A stretch of 64,000 nt of DNA, from NCBI GenBank assembly GCA_029204225.1, contig CM055103.1:25182656-25246655 (forward strand), given 5' to 3'. Of this stretch, positions 63,209 to 64,000 are shown piece by piece. The position numbers and the translations under genes are program-made. The stretch is from Diphasiastrum complanatum. Lineage: Eukaryota > Streptophyta > Lycopodiopsida > Lycopodiales > Lycopodiaceae. The notes beneath the pieces were generated by a model. That model was not told the origin of the DNA. It searched no databases and saw only the letters and a list, made by a program, of their open reading frames with translations. The stretch's first letter is position 1; each line of letters opens with the position of its first letter.

Positions 63209-64000
63209 TCGTATCAGAGCATGGTTCAAGATTGATAAGGGATTGATTTGGCCATCATCTTCAAACGAACAGAATCAATTCATAAGGGATTGATTTGGCC
63301 ATCATCTTCAAAGGAGAAAAGCAGGTGCAGGTGGTGTCCCTAGCCAGCTCTGATTTTTGGTCTTCATCTACAAGGGTGGCAGCTTTGTGGAAGAAGGTTT
63401 GGCGCTTCAAGGAGAAGGGCTGAAGCTGCATGTGGAGTCGACGTTCTTAGGAGGACAACGTAGGACTTTTAGGTGGAGCTCTCAGATCTAAATTTTTGGA
63501 ATCAGATCACTGGACTGCTGTTGGAAGCAGCTTGTTGGAAGTTTACAAGCTGATCATTGATTGCTGGGAACCAGATTGCTGAGCTGGATTTAATTTGGGG
63601 CCTGATCGTTGCGGATCGCTGCTGGTGCTGGTTGATCTCTGCTGGATCAGATCTACAGTACCTGATCGCTGCAGATCTGATCGCTGAAGGAAAGACCTGA
63701 GTCTGTTTGCTGCTGACAGTTCGCAGGTTAACCGCTAACTTTTTGGCTGCAAGGAATTATGAAAGACAGTTTGCTGATCTAAGGCACAAGAGTGAACATC
63801 GAGTTGCAGTTGGAGCTTTTTGCATGCAAGTGAAAGTACAACAAGGCAATCACACACAAGGAGATGGTAGGGGAAGACAATCAGCGATCATGGTGTCACT
63901 GAAGCATTAGAAGCAGCTACGAACCAGCATACTGAAGGAAGGTTAACTTCAGAAGTTCTAAGATTGGACAAGGTTTTGTCGAGGTTGGAATTGACAAAGG
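63209..64000 (+). mobile_element. Primer site and leader of the same Copia-like element, cut by the window edge
   Basis: TCGTATCAGAGCATGG at 63209 is a tRNA-Met type primer site. A 27-bp block (GGGATTGATTTGGCCATCATC...) is duplicated at about 63238 and 63287. Several purine/pyrimidine-rich CTGATCGCTGC-like repeats follow (63600-63690). No gag frame is clear before the edge. Confidence 0.7.

Overview
The window is nuclear DNA from a large-genome vascular plant. The signs are GT-AG introns of up to 13.5 kb, an A-type (CYP71-clan) cytochrome P450, plant-type Copia and Gypsy retrotransposons with tRNA-Met or related primer sites, LINEs, and many long (TC)n microsatellites. A fern or gymnosperm fits the giant introns and nested transposon debris best, but the sequence alone does not settle the species. 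Nothing suggests an organelle, bacterium or virus.

Host genes: (1) a two-exon P450 on the minus strand (6020-8029) with all core P450 motifs; (2) the 3' part of a PGAP1-like GPI inositol-deacylase gene on the minus strand (34349-61366 and beyond the right edge), for which I joined nine exons by splice sites and phase into one uninterrupted 540-residue C-terminal membrane region; (3) a possible small minus-strand gene of unknown function (about 30540-31455), whose ATG may be the last codon of its first exon.

Layout. 1-2.7 kb: decayed Copia gag, primer site and LTR, then a broken orphan ORF. 2.7-6 kb: AT-rich spacer with minisatellites. 6-8 kb: P450. 9.3-24.5 kb: a nested retrotransposon cluster with Copia pol pieces (minus), a Gypsy LTR plus its primer site (minus), a nearly open Gypsy pol (plus), a gag-like region (plus) and mosaic Copia remnants split by a truncated LTR. 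25.3-27.8 kb: a LINE endonuclease (minus) interrupted by an insertion that holds a 438-bp fold-back element. 27.9-30.5 kb: an internally deleted Copia element with both LTRs. 34.3-61.4 kb: the PGAP1-like gene, whose introns hold a solo LTR, a tRNA-derived retroposon with target-site duplications, a Gypsy fragment, and four copies of one LINE family, three of them packed in the 13.5-kb intron and all antisense to the gene. 62.9-64 kb: the 5' LTR, primer site and leader of another Copia-like element that runs off the window.

Apart from the host genes, almost everything is transposon-derived and disabled by stops, frameshifts or changed catalytic residues. I see no operon-like or defence-like gene system. 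The most unusual items are the intact gene threaded through LINE-filled introns, the LINE family with an L1-type ORF1 and a head-to-tail junction, the tRNA-derived retroposon, and the fold-back hairpin.
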